Shown here piece after piece: positions 14,301 to 21,659 of a DNA stretch of 37,969 bases. The first letter of the stretch is position 1; each line of letters begins with the position of its first letter. The notes beneath the pieces were generated by a model. That model ran no database searches, was not told where the DNA came from, and saw only the letters and a list, made by a program, of their open reading frames with translations. The position numbers were made by a program, and so were the translations under genes. Origin of the DNA: a virus; the IMG/VR virus record IMGVR_UViG_3300049893_002995, positions 1 through 37,969 of that record; one strand, given 5' to 3'.

Positions 14301-16405
14301 AAGAGATCAATCAGCGGATGGCCAATGCGACCGGCATTCGCTACACAACCGACATTCCGCTCCTCCCGGCCGTGCAGAAGGTATTCGCTATCGATCCCGA
14401 GTTCGAGTCGAAGCATCCGCGCGGCGAAGGCGGTCGGTGGACGGAGAAGGGCGGACAGTTCACGCCGAAAGGTGGTGGGGAACCAATTCGCGTGACGCTT
14501 CGCAGCCTGGCCCCCGAGCACGCCGCGCAACTACGCACGTTGGTCGAAGCCTCGGGCGTTTCGCCGCGCAGTATTACCGCGGGTGTGCGAACAAAAGACT
14601 GGCATGGCATCGTGGACCCAAAGGGGAACATGCGTCTGAGCCGGATGCTGGACACGCCGGAGTCCCTGCGCCAATCCCTGGCGGAGTCACAGCAGATGTG
14701 GGACGCAGAACTGAAGCGCGCCGGGGCCGACGCACAGGGTGCTCCGACGAACTACCTCGTCGAGCCGTCCTTCCGTGGCGTGGTGCTGCACGAACTGGGG
14801 CACGTCTGGTCAGTGCGGGTGGGAATGCCGCTGGCACTGCTGCGTGAGCACGAGACGTGGTTTCGCAGACTGTCTGGCGGGGCGTACACCGACGACTCGT
14901 CCGGGCTGTACGAGGCAACGGCCGAAGGGTACGCAGCGTGGCGGTTGGGGCGCGCGACGCCGCCCGCGGTCGCGGCCGAGTTCACCAAGACGCGACGACA
15001 CTACGCGCTCGATTCCGACTTCACGCTCGCATTCGCTGTCGATCCCGACTTCGAGACGAAACACCCACGTGGCCCTGAAGGGAAGTGGGTCGAGAAAGGC
15101 GCGTTCAAGTCGGGCGAGACGCTCGGGGCGGCGACCGGGCCAGACAAGAAGGCCTCAACCTGGACGCCGGAATCCGGCGGGCTGTTGTTCCACGGGACCC
15201 GGACGGGGTTCACGCGTTGGCGAACGGGCGAGGCGTACTTGACCGACGACTACCGAGAGGCGGAGGGGTACGCAAAAGGCGTGCTCGGGACCGGGGGGCG
15301 GGGCCGCATGCCGATGGTGCGGACGATTCACGCTCGCCCCGGCGCAACCGTGGACGCGAATGCGGAGATTGCCGCGGCCATCAACGAGGGCATCTTCGAC
15401 CCGAGCACGCTGGAGGACATCGTCGCTCGCGCTCGGGAGGCCGGAGCGCGGTACGTCACCTATGAGCATCCGAGCATCGTGTACCCCGACCGTGAACAGC
15501 GCGTGGTAATTGCGCTGCACCCGAACGATGACCTGAAGTTCCTCGGTGGGTGGAGCGTCGGAGCCCGGTCCAAGTCGCACGCGGCCGACTTCACGCTCGC
15601 CTTTGCGGTCGATCCCGACTTCGAGAAGAAACATCCGCGTGGCAAAGGTGCGCAGGGCGGCCAATTCGTCGAGAAGCCCGGCGGCGCATCACCGGAGGCG
15701 GGCGAGGCGGGCATCTCCGCATCGAAGGAAGCGTCTACGCGGGTCCTGGATGTGGTGCGGCGCCTGCTGACGGACCAGAAGACCATCGGTCTCCGCGAGC
15801 AGTTGACGCAGGTCAGGGGTGTTGAGCCTACGGGGGCCATTGGCCGGTGGGAGGAAGGCGTCGAACCGAGCCTCGCAGTGCGGTGGCGTGACGGTGAACG
15901 TGTACGCGTCGAGCTGGCGCGTCTGGCCAAGCTCTACAAGCAGGACGCGCTGGCCTTCTGGACCGACAATGCGGGCACGGACGCGCGGTTGTCTGTACAG
16001 TTTCCCGCATCGCCGTCGCCCAAACTGCTTGACCAGGTGCACCAGGCGCTGACACGGACGGCGATTCCGGGAAGTAGTTACCTGGCCGCGGGACGTGAGA
16101 TTGTCGTCTACGCCCCCGAGGCCGAGCACGCGGGGGTTCATCAACGCTTGACAAACGCCCTAAGATCATTGAATGTGCCGCCCAACATCTCGACGCGCCG
16201 GGGGAAATTTGAATTGATCTTTGACAGCGACTATGATGCTGTGATTGCCGGAGGCGCCCGCACGCATGCCGCCGCGCCGGAGCGTACCGGCGAAGCGATG
16301 TTCATGTCTCGCGCGCGGGCGCAAGCGTTGGCGGAGCAGATGAGCCTGACCTCCCCGAAGGTCGAAACCACCGAGAAGGACGATGATGCTGAGGCCAAGA
16401 CGTAG
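11376..16405 (+). CDS. Giant modular protein: seven HPR motifs with metallopeptidase-, JAB- and ART-like modules
   Basis: The body runs in one frame from ATG 11417 to TAG 16405 (1662 residues, numbered from 11417). The natural start is probably ATG 11376 (MEPKTDGYGF), one frame away and behind GGGAGCG; one extra C near 11405 would give GFHVTRMPNVLPF. HPR motifs at residues 72, 245, 444, 797, 993, 1209 and 1399 divide it. Modules 1, 2 and 7 are unknown. Module 3 (~500-790) has HELAH at 615-619. Module 4 (~805-985) has VHTHPNETSFSDAD, a JAMM-like HxH...SxxD with His878/880, Ser887 and Asp890. Module 5 (~1020-1200) has HELGH at 1125-1129 and YEATAE (Glu1166) downstream, as in gluzincin peptidases. 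Module 6 (~1230-1390) has LLFHGT (His1259) and a downstream AEGYA, like an ADP-ribosyltransferase. It lies between the small genes and the prohead protease, so I infer a capsid-packaged effector chain. Confidence 0.82.
11627..11692 (+). repeat. HPR linker motif copy 4
   Basis: It encodes ADPEFETQHPRGEGGKW then IEKPG (Asp72 of the modular protein), after a TADFSLAIV lead-in that recurs in related form before copies 9 and 10. Confidence 0.85.
12146..12211 (+). repeat. HPR linker motif copy 5
   Basis: It encodes VDPEFETKHPRDPEGQW then TEKGG (Asp245), between two modules of unknown function. Confidence 0.85.
12743..12826 (+). repeat. HPR linker motif copy 6
   Basis: It encodes VDPEFERKHPRAPEGTAQGG then KFIEKPGG (Asp444). 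A nested small frame starts two bases after it. Confidence 0.85.
12828..13037 (+). CDS. Nested 69-aa frame inside the modular protein
   Basis: ATG 12828 sits directly after AGGAGGGG (12820-12827) and the frame ends at TGA 13035-13037. The product (MMGAVLQDLELKVQAIQSYL, then RARGLPDGPSLLFDLLLES) looks like a real helical protein. Its codons end mostly in G or C like other genes here, while the long frame over the same bases uses many A/T-ended codons and reads a Gly/Ala/Pro linker. It is exactly as long as the nested frame at 7047-7256, though the sequences are unrelated. It could be an immunity or antitoxin partner of the HELAH module downstream, or a remnant gene overrun by the fusion. Confidence 0.45.
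   Translation: MMGAVLQDLELKVQAIQSYLRARGLPDGPSLLFDLLLESGSPLPSDRAPIDISLNASDEETSLPSSPQA
13802..13879 (+). repeat. HPR linker motif copy 7
   Basis: It encodes IDPEFERKHPRGIKGTKTGG then KFVEKP (Asp797), between the HELAH and JAMM-like modules. Confidence 0.85.
14390..14476 (+). repeat. HPR linker motif copy 8
   Basis: It encodes IDPEFESKHPRGEGGRW then TEKGGQFTPKGG (Asp993). The tail is longer than in other copies, as if two ends (TEKGG and FTPKGG) were joined. It precedes the HELGH module. Confidence 0.85.
15011..15073 (+). repeat. Direct repeat A, including HPR motif copy 9
   Basis: It encodes DSDFTLAFAVDPDFETKHPR then G (Asp1209 of the motif). About 63 bases are closely similar to 15581-15643, both in DNA and protein, 570 bp apart. 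It precedes the ADP-ribosyltransferase-like module; the motif tail EKGA extends to 15103. Confidence 0.85.
15581..15643 (+). repeat. Direct repeat B, including HPR motif copy 10
   Basis: It encodes AADFTLAFAVDPDFEKKHPR then G (Asp1399). It is the partner of the repeat at 15011-15073 and the two flank the ADP-ribosyltransferase-like module exactly, which would allow its loss or exchange by recombination. The motif tail (FVEKPGG) extends to 15685. Confidence 0.85.
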
Positions 16406-16435
16406 CCGGGCCGAACTGGCCACGGAGAAGATGCG

Positions 16436-19369
16436 ATGGCGGAGACGGTCACCATCAAGGATGTAGAAATTTTTCAAGTAGGCACCCACAACAAAGATCC
16501 TTACACCCTCACCGATCTGGAGGGCATGGTCCGCTCCGCCAGCGAGGTCGGCTTCACGCCACCGGTGAAGATCGGGCACATGCGGGACGACGATACGGCC
16601 GCCCTGCTGAAAGCCGAGGGCATGCCCGCCTTTGGCTGGATCAAGAACATCCGCATGAAGGGCGAGAAGCTCGTCGGCGATCTGTGCGAAGTGCCGCGCC
16701 GCATCGCCGAGCTGATCCGCAATGGGGCGTACAAACGGCTGTCCGCGGAGATCTACTGGAACTTCACACAGAACGGCCGCACCTGGCCGCGCGTCCTCAA
16801 GGCGGTCAGCCTGCTGGGGTCGGAAGTGCCCGCGGTGACGTCCCTGAAGGACGTCGAGGCGTTGTACGGCGCGAAGCCCTACACGAACGATCAGCCGCCC
16901 GGCGAGGTGAAGCTGTACTACGCCGAGATCATGCCGGTGGCACCGGCGGGCGCACAACTGAAGGACCGCTCGATCGTAGGGTATCGCGAAGGTGATGCGG
17001 AAACGCGTTGTGGCACGTGCCGCTTCTACCTGGGCCTGGCCACGCCGGGCTCCGTTGGTAACTGCATGTTGGTGATGGGCGAGATCGCGTCTGATGCCCG
17101 GTGTGATCTGTTCGAGGTACGCGAGGCGTTTCTGTTCTCGGACAAGGGCTGCACCGTCGAGAAGCGCGGCGACGAGTTCTGCGTGGTGCAGGACGGCAAG
17201 GTTATCTCCAAGCATGCGTCTATGGACGAAGCGAAGAAGAAGATCGAGGAGATGGACGAAGGCGACAAGGAAGAGAAAGACGACGAGAAGTATTCCGTCA
17301 AGGACGGTTGGGTGGAATTCCAGCTTGACCGCGAGACCGTTGCGAAGTTCTGCCCGAGCTGCGCTGAGCACATGGCCAAGGACAACCTCAAGGCGCTGAA
17401 GCTCTACCACAATACCAAGACCAAAGAGTACGCGGGATTCAATGCGGGCCTGTGTGGGTCGTTCGGCGCGTACGAAGGCTTCCGCACGCGCTGCATGGAA
17501 TCGGTGCGCAATGACGACGCCTGGAAGGATGATCAGGGTGACCCCAAGATCGATGACGCCGCACCGTTCTGCAACGCGCTGAAGGTCTGGTGCGTAGACA
17601 ACGGGCATCTGGATGCGCCGAAGGGTGGTGAGAAGAAGCACGCCGTTGATCCAGAGTTTGAAGGCAAACATCCGCGTGATCCGCAAGGTCACTGGACCGA
17701 CAAGCCTGGCGGTGGGGAGAGGACTGGCGGCGACAGTGACGGCGGAAAGTCCGGGGAACCAAGCAAGCCTCGCTCGCTCTCGACTATCGCCTCCGAGATT
17801 CGGCGCAACTGGAAGAACGTCAACTACGGCGCGAAGCCCTACCTGGACGCCATGTCGCAGTTGGACAGCATCAACGACACCGGCTACAGCGTCGTGGCGT
17901 ATTTCCTGTCGAACGCTACCGGTTGGAAGGGGGAGGACGCGAAGCGCATCAAGGCCGAGCTGAAGACCTTGATGAAGGGCGCGGGACGCAAGCACTTCGC
18001 ATTCCTGCCCGATGTCGAGGGCGGTGAAATTGTCGTGGAGCTGCACGCCTATAAGATTCAGAAGCGCGGGGAGAAGTGGTGCGTGTTGACCGAGGACGGC
18101 TCGAAGACGCTGGGGTGTCACGACTCCGAAGAGAAGGCGCAAGCGCAGCTTGGTGCGGTGGAAGCAAGCAAGGCTCGCGCGGAGAAGGCGCATGCGACCG
18201 AGGCCGCTGTGCTGCAAGCCGATCTGGACGCCGAGTCCGAGCCGCTGACGGGTGGGGAGGTTCTTCTCACGCTGGGGGAGCATCAACTCGTGCGGAGCGC
18301 GCCGGGTGTGTGGCATGTGGCCACGATTGATCGAACGACGACCGTCGGGACCTATGCGACGGAGCCCGAGGCGCAAGTGGCGCTGGCGCTGGCGGAGCCA
18401 GCCGCTTTGGATGCAGCGCTCACCGCGACTCCAGAGCAGCGGCTTGCCTTGACGGCGGCCGAGGAGCGGGTGAAAGCATGGTCCCCGCAGGCCACGCCGC
18501 GGAACACAGTGGTCGTGCTGGGCGAGCACCAGATCCTGCGGGACGGGGAGCAGTGGTACGTTGCACGTATTGACGGGAAAAACACGGTGGGCGAATACCG
18601 CGACGAGCAAACGGCCTTTGTCGCATTGGCCGAGGTGGAAGCAACCGCACTTGGGGTTCGCATGTCGGCACAGGAGGGCGTGGCGGGGCAGAGGGAACTG
18701 GCGCAGGGCGCAGAGATCGTCTCGGCGGAACCAGCGCGTAGTGCAGGGAACACGACCGTGCTCCCGGAGTGGAGCAAAGAGGTTTCTACAATGGACGTGG
18801 ATGTGAAGAAACTGTCGGAAGATCTTGCAGCAGCCCGTGTTCGGATCGTGCAGTTGGAGCAGGAGCTGCAGAAGGCGTACCAGAAGGTCGAGGCCAACGC
18901 GCGAGCGACCGAGGAGAACTCGCAGATGCACTCCAAGATCGCGGAGCTGCAGGCGCGCGTGGTGGAGATGGAGACCCGCGACCTGGACCGCGAGGACAAG
19001 ATCATCTTGGACAACCTCGTGGCGGCCGGAAAGCTGTTGCCCGCCGAGCGCGAGATCCAGGAGAAGCTCCTGACCGGCGCGCGGGGCCAGGTGCAGTCCT
19101 ACGCCGAGAACGGCGTGCGGCGCGAGCGGCCGATGCGGACCGCTCTATTGGAGGCGCTGGAGAAGCGCCCCACGGTGATGCAGTTTGGTGAGGTCACGCG
19201 GGGCGATGACGGGCTGCAGCACGAGGACCCGGCCGTCGAGGTCGAGAACCGCGTCCGGAAGTTCCGCGAGACCAACTCGGCGGCGACGTACGAGCAGGCG
19301 TATCACGCCGTGCTCAACGCCAACCCGAAGCTGAAGCAGCGGTACGCGGCGCGCTCGACGCAGCAGTAG
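16436..19369 (+). CDS. Mu gpI-like prohead protease/scaffold protein with inserted Cys-rich modules, 977 aa
   Basis: ATG 16436 follows GGAGAAG. Residues 1-~150 match the Mu gpI-type prohead protease (VEIFQVGTHN; VKIGHM; RLSAEIYWNF; LLGSEVPAV). The middle is unusual. A cysteine cluster CGTCRFY (Cys192, Cys195) leads to further cysteines, then a second Cys-rich region (FCPSCAEHM), then an HPR motif at Asp405. Next comes a segment KRGEKWCVLTEDGSKTLGCH, and two related repeats with W[HY]VAxID and VGxY elements. The last ~190 residues (from Met786) are a coiled coil, the scaffold part. In such phages the protease cleaves scaffold and itself during head maturation. At 977 residues it is far longer than the usual roughly 350-400, because of the inserts. 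Confidence 0.85.
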   Translation: MAETVTIKDVEIFQVGTHNKDPYTLTDLEGMVRSASEVGFTPPVKIGHMRDDDTAALLKAEGMPAFGWIKNIRMKGEKLVGDLCEVPRRIAELIRNGAYKRLSAEIYWNFTQNGRTWPRVLKAVSLLGSEVPAVTSLKDVEALYGAKPYTNDQPPGEVKLYYAEIMPVAPAGAQLKDRSIVGYREGDAETRCGTCRFYLGLATPGSVGNCMLVMGEIASDARCDLFEVREAFLFSDKGCTVEKRGDEFCVVQDGKVISKHASMDEAKKKIEEMDEGDKEEKDDEKYSVKDGWVEFQLDRETVAKFCPSCAEHMAKDNLKALKLYHNTKTKEYAGFNAGLCGSFGAYEGFRTRCMESVRNDDAWKDDQGDPKIDDAAPFCNALKVWCVDNGHLDAPKGGEKKHAVDPEFEGKHPRDPQGHWTDKPGGGERTGGDSDGGKSGEPSKPRSLSTIASEIRRNWKNVNYGAKPYLDAMSQLDSINDTGYSVVAYFLSNATGWKGEDAKRIKAELKTLMKGAGRKHFAFLPDVEGGEIVVELHAYKIQKRGEKWCVLTEDGSKTLGCHDSEEKAQAQLGAVEASKARAEKAHATEAAVLQADLDAESEPLTGGEVLLTLGEHQLVRSAPGVWHVATIDRTTTVGTYATEPEAQVALALAEPAALDAALTATPEQRLALTAAEERVKAWSPQATPRNTVVVLGEHQILRDGEQWYVARIDGKNTVGEYRDEQTAFVALAEVEATALGVRMSAQEGVAGQRELAQGAEIVSAEPARSAGNTTVLPEWSKEVSTMDVDVKKLSEDLAAARVRIVQLEQELQKAYQKVEANARATEENSQMHSKIAELQARVVEMETRDLDREDKIILDNLVAAGKLLPAEREIQEKLLTGARGQVQSYAENGVRRERPMRTALLEALEKRPTVMQFGEVTRGDDGLQHEDPAVEVENRVRKFRETNSAATYEQAYHAVLNANPKLKQRYAARSTQQ
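17645..17713 (+). repeat. HPR linker motif copy 11 (in the protease)
   Basis: It encodes VDPEFEGKHPRDPQGHW then TDKPGG (Asp405 of the protease). It is followed by a Gly/Ser linker and an unknown module (~440-540). The protease carrying the motif itself links it to head maturation. Confidence 0.85.
18791..19369 (+). other. Possible internally started scaffold protein, 192 aa
   Basis: An in-frame ATG at 18791 lies behind AAAGAGG (18777-18783) and begins MDVDVKKLSEDLAAARVRIV, the start of the coiled-coil scaffold. Mu I/Z and lambda C/Nu3 make a separate scaffold this way from the 3' part of the protease gene. The start fits that pattern; production is inferred. Confidence 0.5.
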
Positions 19370-19436
19370 GGTCGAGGCGCGGCGGTTGGCAGGTTTGTTA
19401 CGCTCGTGCCCGTAGTGGCACCGAAGGAATGGACCC

Positions 19437-19859
19437 ATGGCTGTGAAAGGACCGGAGCCTCTGCCCTACACGCTGGTGGCGGGGGCAGATTTGAGCGGCG
19501 CGCAGTTCGCGCCGATCGCCATCAACGCCAACGGGCAGGCAATCGTGTCGAACGGTGGCGGGACCGCGTTCATCGGCGTGCTGGAGAACAAGCCGAAGCT
19601 GGGCGAGCACGCGACCGTCCAATTGGGACCGTGTGTCACCAAGGTCCGAGTCGGGCTGGCCGTGACGCCGGGGAACTACCTGACGATCCAGTCGGGCGGG
19701 TGGTTCATCCCAGGCCAGGCGGCGACGTTCAACAACAGCGTTTGGGCGAACGCGGGAAGCAAGACCGCCATCGCGGGGATCGCGTTCGACACGGTCGCCA
19801 GCGGCGGCGTCGCCACAGCGAAGATCTTCCAGGCGCTGACCTTCGTCAACAGCAACTAG
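19437..19859 (+). CDS. Head decoration protein, DUF2190-like, 140 aa
   Basis: ATG 19437 follows AAGGA at 19424-19428. The protein is Gly/Ala/Thr-rich, beta-type and has no cysteine motif besides one Cys. Segments such as VAGADLSGAQFAPIAINANG and FIGVLENKPKLGEHATVQL match the small beta-barrel capsid decoration (cement) proteins of the DUF2190 kind, as does its position between protease/scaffold and major capsid gene. Such proteins sit on the outside of the mature shell and stabilise it. The upstream 67-base spacer (19370-19436) shows no promoter I would trust. Confidence 0.75.
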   Translation: MAVKGPEPLPYTLVAGADLSGAQFAPIAINANGQAIVSNGGGTAFIGVLENKPKLGEHATVQLGPCVTKVRVGLAVTPGNYLTIQSGGWFIPGQAATFNNSVWANAGSKTAIAGIAFDTVASGGVATAKIFQALTFVNSN

Positions 19860-19907
19860 TGGCCGCGACGGATGCGGCATGACGTGTAACGAAGACGCAT
19901 GCGGCCA
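19860..19907 (+). promoter_or_regulatory. Hairpin upstream of the major capsid gene
   Basis: TGGCCGC (19860-19866) pairs with GCGGCCA (19901-19907), and ATGCG (19872-19876) with CGCAT (19896-19900), leaving a five-base bulge on one side and a 19-base loop. No U-run follows, so it is more likely a transcript-stabilising or processing structure than a terminator. The capsid ribosome binding site (GAGGAA) lies just downstream. Confidence 0.5.
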
Positions 19908-19928
19908 CAGTGCCGAGGAAACCTAACG

Positions 19929-20966
19929 ATGTTGCCACGCAACGTGCGGGTGATCACGGCGGACGGCTCGCCGATGGAGCTGCACCGGTACGACGCGACC
20001 GGGCGGGACCTCCACATCGACGGTCCGCTGTCGGAGATCTTGGTGAACTACCGGCCGGAGGGGTTCATCGCCGACCGGATCTTCCCCATCGTGACGGTCG
20101 GGAAACAGTCCGACCTGTTCTACCAGTTCCAACAGGCCGACCTCTGGCGCATCCCGGACACCACTCGGGCGCCGATGACGGCGGCCAAGCGGGTCAACTT
20201 CAACGTGGCCTCGCAGACGTACTACGCCAAAAACTACGCGTTGGCCACCGGCATCCCGGTGGAGGACGCGATCAACGCGGACCAGATGCTGTCGCTCCGC
20301 GAGAACAAGGGCAAGTTCTTGGCCGACATCTTGGCGCTGGACTACGAGAACCGGGTGGCGAGCCTGGTCTGCAACACGTCCAACGTCGGGACCTTCTGCG
20401 TGCCCACGTCGGTGGCTGCGGGCAGCCAGGGCACCTGGGACGGCGCGACCGCCGTGCCCATCACCGACATCGACAACGCGATCCAGCGGGTCCGGGACGC
20501 GTCGGGCTACCTCCCGAACAACATCGTGTTCGGCTGGTACGCCTGGAACAAGTTCCGGCGGCACGCCAACGTGCGTGCGCAGCTGTTCCCCGCGCCGGGC
20601 GGGACCACCCCGTCGGGCGGCGTCGTGCAGCCGTCGATGGTGTCGGCGCTGTTCGACATCCCGAACGTCAGCATCGCTGGCGTCATGCGAAACACGGCGG
20701 CCGAGGGCCTGGCCCAGTCGCTGGCCGACATCTGGGGGCCGCACGTGGCGGTGTTCTACACCCCACCGCGCCCCAGCCGGGAGGTGCCGTCCTACGGCTA
20801 CACCTTCCGGTGGCAGGCACCGGGCCTGCCGCAGAGCTTGACCGCCGAGGACCTGGGGTACGACAAGGTCCTCCACGGCAACCTGCTGGAAGTGTCCATG
20901 TACCAGGACGAGAAGATCGTCAGCACGCTGCTCGGCACCCTGGTCGGGAGCGTGACGGCGAGCTAG
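19929..20966 (+). CDS. Major capsid protein, 345 aa
   Basis: I start at ATG 19929 (MLPRNVRVIT) behind GAGGAA (19915-19920); an in-frame start at 19899 is less likely. The protein has the pattern of a common phage coat family: LSEILVNYRPEGFIADRIFP, VGKQSDLFYQF, a conserved stretch of region VASQTYYAKNYALATGIPVE, then ALDYENRVASLV. Later come a peripheral domain and a C-terminal EVSMYQDEKIVSTLLGTLV. Its length and its place after protease/scaffold and decoration genes fit an HK97-fold shell protein. It is followed by a strong terminator. Confidence 0.85.
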   Translation: MLPRNVRVITADGSPMELHRYDATGRDLHIDGPLSEILVNYRPEGFIADRIFPIVTVGKQSDLFYQFQQADLWRIPDTTRAPMTAAKRVNFNVASQTYYAKNYALATGIPVEDAINADQMLSLRENKGKFLADILALDYENRVASLVCNTSNVGTFCVPTSVAAGSQGTWDGATAVPITDIDNAIQRVRDASGYLPNNIVFGWYAWNKFRRHANVRAQLFPAPGGTTPSGGVVQPSMVSALFDIPNVSIAGVMRNTAAEGLAQSLADIWGPHVAVFYTPPRPSREVPSYGYTFRWQAPGLPQSLTAEDLGYDKVLHGNLLEVSMYQDEKIVSTLLGTLVGSVTAS

Positions 20967-20976
20967 CGCGTAGGGA

Positions 20977-20995
20977 GTGCCCGCACAGCGGGCAC
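20977..20995 (+). other. Small hairpin after the capsid gene
   Basis: GTGCCCG (20977-20983) and CGGGCAC (20989-20995) form a perfect 7-bp stem with loop CACAG, 10 bases after the capsid stop. It lacks a U-run and may assist the terminator just downstream or protect the 3' end. Confidence 0.5.
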
Positions 20996-21001
20996 GGTCG
21001 A

Positions 21002-21055
21002 GGGGCGGCCCTGGGCGTCCGGGGCGACGGTAGCGGTCGGGGCCGCCCCGCTTTT
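21002..21055 (+). terminator. Rho-independent terminator after the head genes
   Basis: GGGGCGGCCC (21002-21011) is perfectly complementary to GGGCCGCCCC (21040-21049), followed by GCTTTTCG. The 10-bp GC stem with a short T-run ends the head-gene transcript and separates it from the accessory block. Confidence 0.8.
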
Positions 21056-21075
21056 CGTGAAGGAGGTGAGCGTGC

Positions 21076-21120
21076 GTGGGTAAGAAGAAAGGGAAAGGCC
21101 AGCCGCCGAAGAAGGGCTAG
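21076..21120 (+). CDS. Lysine-rich 14-residue micro-ORF
   Basis: GTG 21076 is preceded by a near-perfect ribosome binding site, AAGGAGGTG at 21060-21067, and encodes MGKKKGKGQPPKKG before TAG 21118-21120. The strong start signal in a spacer otherwise free of genes argues for translation. The peptide is almost entirely Lys, Gly and Pro, so it could bind nucleic acid. A second tiny frame (GTG 21125 to TAG 21150, ending AGKPW) follows but has a weaker start. Confidence 0.5.
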   Translation: MGKKKGKGQPPKKG

Positions 21121-21161
21121 CAGTGTGCGGATGGCAGGCAAGCCGTGGTAGGAGGTGGGCG

Positions 21162-21659
21162 ATGCGTGCCTGGATTCAACGGTGGAAGCAGCAGCGGTGG
21201 GAGCAGAAAGACCGTCGTCGGCGGAAGCAGCTGGAGCAGGCCGCCTTCGCGGACGGCCGGTTCGTCCTGTACATCACGGTCGCGGGGCGGCACGCGCCGG
21301 TCTGCTTCATGCCGCGCGAGTCCGAGGCGCGGGCCTTCTTCGGCTTGTACGTCGTGCCGTGGATGCGCGGGGAGCTGCGGTGGTTCAGCCACTCCACGTG
21401 GGACGGCCTGCCGGGCGGCCCCGCGGCGACCGTCGGCCCGTACTCGGAGGTCTATCGGGGCTACGACGTGCGGCAGGTTGTGTTCTTTGCCCCGACGCTG
21501 GAATATCGGCAGCGCCTGGACAACGTACTCGCCGAGATGGTTCGGGAGGCGGAGGCCGCGGCCGAGGCGAACAAGGTCGCGGAGCGAAGCGTGGCCTACA
21601 CCTTGATGGTGGCGGCGACGCGGGACGCGCATCGCGCCATCGAGGACGACCGCCGATGA
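21162..21659 (+). CDS. Hypothetical protein, 165 aa
   Basis: ATG 21162 lies behind TAGGAGGTGGGCG, a strong ribosome binding site, so the longer in-frame extension upstream is not used. The N-terminus is a basic helix (WIQRWKQQRWEQKDRRRRKQ). A beta-rich middle follows (FVLYITVAGRHAPVCFMPRE; VYRGYDVRQVVFFAPTLEY), then a helical Ala/Glu-rich C-terminus. No family is recognised. The stop overlaps the next ATG. Confidence 0.65.
   Translation: MRAWIQRWKQQRWEQKDRRRRKQLEQAAFADGRFVLYITVAGRHAPVCFMPRESEARAFFGLYVVPWMRGELRWFSHSTWDGLPGGPAATVGPYSEVYRGYDVRQVVFFAPTLEYRQRLDNVLAEMVREAEAAAEANKVAERSVAYTLMVAATRDAHRAIEDDRR

Noticed and set aside
11627-15685. CRISPR array (regular repeats)
   Set aside because: The repeats are in-frame protein-coding linkers with variable 500-1000-bp spacing and degenerate sequence, not short identical repeats.
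16166-18931. Long minus-strand open frame opposite the protease gene
   Set aside because: Arg/Leu-rich shadow with no motif and no start signal; the + strand carries the recognisable prohead protease and scaffold.
19370-19436. Possible promoter before the decoration gene (TTGGCA followed by TACGCT)
   Set aside because: The two boxes are too close together and no good -10 element lies at 16-18 bases, so I see no credible sigma-70 promoter.
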